Of a stretch of DNA of 64,000 nucleotides, positions 62,958 to 64,000 are shown one piece after another. The notes under the pieces are model-generated. The model searched no databases and was not told the origin of the DNA. It worked only from the letters and a program-made list of their open reading frames with translations. Where the stretch lies: contig NZ_LMSS01000005.1 of assembly GCF_001429605.1 (NCBI RefSeq), positions 1 to 64,000 of the forward strand, in the 5' to 3' direction. Each line of letters begins with the position of its first letter. Position 1 is the first letter of the stretch. A program made the translations under genes and the position numbers. The DNA comes from Phycicoccus sp. Soil802. Its GTDB lineage: Bacteria; Actinomycetota; Actinomycetes; Actinomycetales; Dermatophilaceae.

Positions 62958-63890
62958 TCAGATCTGGAACCGCAGGAAGGCGAATCCGGGGAAGACGGCG
63001 AAGAGCACGGTGATCGGGAGCACGAGGAAGACGACCGGCACCATCATCGCGATCTCCTTCTTGCCGCCGGCCTCCAGCACCGCTCGTCGGCCGTCCTCCC
63101 GCACGTCCTGGGCCTGCGCGCGGAGGACCTCGGCGAGCGGGGTGCCGCGCTCGACCGCGATGACCATGCCGTCCACGAACCGCGCGAGGCTCACCAGCCC
63201 GGTCCGGTCGCCGAGGCCCTGCAGAGCGGTGGGTAGCGGCGCCCCCGCGCGCGCGTCGGCGAGGCACCGCCTGAGCTCGGCGGACAGGTCGCCCTGGGAC
63301 AGCCGACACACGCGCTCCAGGGCTCCCACCGCGCCCTCGCCAGCGCCGACGGCGAGGGCCAGCAGCTCGGCGATCGTGGGGAACTCGCTGAGCATCCGTT
63401 GCTCACGGACGGTGGCCTCGTGGCTGAGCCACTGGTCGCGCGCCACCACGCCCGCCCCCGTCCCGCTGACGACGATGAGGAGGGGACGCACCACCGAACC
63501 GCCCTGTCCCAGCCAGACCATGCTGCCGAGGGCGAGTCCGACGCCCATGCCCGCCGCACCCCACACCACCTGCTCCGCACGGAACCGGTCGACGTCCGGA
63601 GCCTTCCCGGCGCGGAGCAACCGCCTCGCGACCGAGGCCGACCCGCCGAGCACGGACTCGACGCGCCTGGCCAGGTCGGTCACCACCGGCCGGGCGAGGA
63701 CGTGGAGGACGCCGCCGCCGCCCACCTGCCGCGCGGCGAGCAGCCGGGACGGCTGCGGAGCATCGCGCAGGTAGGGGAACAGTCGGTCGTCGAGCGTGGC
63801 GCGGCGGCGGGTCGGGAGCCGCGCCCAGACCAGGACCAACCCGATCCCGAGGGTCAGCCCCAGGAGCGCACCGGCCAGCGACGGGCTCAC
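62958..63890 (-). CDS. tadC: Type II secretion F family protein TadC
   Basis: A 310-residue inner-membrane platform protein. The N-terminal helix MSPSLAGALLGLTLGIGLVLV, a pair of helices around 110-150, the cytoplasmic GspF-type helical domain (FPTIAELLALAVGAGEGAVGAL onward to about 260) and a final helix VPVVFLVLPITVLFAVFPG are as expected. It recruits the TadA ATPase to drive pilus extension. GTG start, GTGA overlap with tadB. Confidence 0.88.
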   Translation of the reverse strand: MSPSLAGALLGLTLGIGLVLVWARLPTRRRATLDDRLFPYLRDAPQPSRLLAARQVGGGGVLHVLARPVVTDLARRVESVLGGSASVARRLLRAGKAPDVDRFRAEQVVWGAAGMGVGLALGSMVWLGQGGSVVRPLLIVVSGTGAGVVARDQWLSHEATVREQRMLSEFPTIAELLALAVGAGEGAVGALERVCRLSQGDLSAELRRCLADARAGAPLPTALQGLGDRTGLVSLARFVDGMVIAVERGTPLAEVLRAQAQDVREDGRRAVLEAGGKKEIAMMVPVVFLVLPITVLFAVFPGFAFLRFQI

Positions 63891-64000
63891 CGCAGCACCC
63901 GCTCGTCCTCGGGCAGCCGCCCGACGAAGATCATGATCCGGTATGCCGCGACGGAGGCGACCGCGCCCGCCACCAGGACCAACGTGCCGGTCGAGCTCGC
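63887..64000 (-). CDS. tadB: TadB, C-terminal end only (runs off the window)
   Basis: The last 37 codons of the preceding F-family gene are present, with the final membrane helix (TLVLVAGAVASVAAYRIMIF) and the tail VGRLPEDERVLR. The 5' part and the TadA ATPase should lie to the right of the window. Confidence 0.75.
   Translation of the reverse strand, partial: ASSTGTLVLVAGAVASVAAYRIMIFVGRLPEDERVLR

Overview
This 64 kb window is a very GC-rich bacterial chromosome segment (roughly 70 % GC by eye) with GTG and TTG starts, many 1-8 bp gene overlaps and many starts 6-7 nt after a -10 box (leaderless genes). Those traits, the GlgE glucan pathway, a DUF222/HNH (13E12-type) protein, a PknB-like kinase and a Tad pilus cluster with a DUF4244 pilin point to a high-GC actinobacterium, most likely Micrococcales (Intrasporangiaceae-like). 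The taxon is an inference. I saw no rRNA, tRNA or CRISPR array.

Layout. 1-6.4 kb: release-factor-like rescue factor, VOC protein, YjbR protein, a GH57 glucan enzyme, then a minus-strand run of acetyltransferase, methyltransferase, enoyl-CoA hydratase and YbjN protein. 6.4-25.1 kb: alpha-glucan metabolism. glgX is on its own promoter. glgP diverges from a tightly overlapped glgE-treS-mak-glgB-pgm operon. TreS makes maltose from trehalose, Mak phosphorylates it, GlgE polymerises it, GlgB branches the product, and GlgP, GlgX and Pgm return it to glucose-6-phosphate. An accessory patch interrupts this block (8.6-12.5 kb): a flavin monooxygenase preceded by a 6 x 15 bp tandem repeat, an acyltransferase, a lower-GC orphan gene and the truncated end of an F420-type oxidoreductase.

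25-45.7 kb: an ATP-grasp protein, a YbbN-like thioredoxin without its CXXC with two envelope proteins, a TetR regulator, an acyl-CoA mutase large subunit with isobutyryl-CoA-mutase-type substrate residues under a 24 bp operator, a MarR regulator, a two-ATPase MacB/FtsX-type ABC exporter, acetyltransferases (one broken), a cysteine-less thioredoxin-reductase-like protein fused to a receiver-like domain, a Ser/Thr kinase, a truncated globin, and MeaB with a thiolase. The mutase, MeaB and thiolase fit branched or short-chain acyl-CoA metabolism.

45.7-64 kb: an HNH nuclease behind a perfect SOS box, a coupled pair of giant uncharacterised proteins (2271 and 1302 residues, the first with an OmpA-like segment), a small leaderless ORF in front of a PH-domain membrane protein that lacks a clear start, a septum-formation-domain protein, and the distal part of a Tad pilus operon running off the right edge.

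The least explained items are the giant protein pair, the dispersed octamer GTATGCCG (33 copies found by reading), the long inverted repeat at 31.9-32.0 kb and the (MTDGD)6 repeat.
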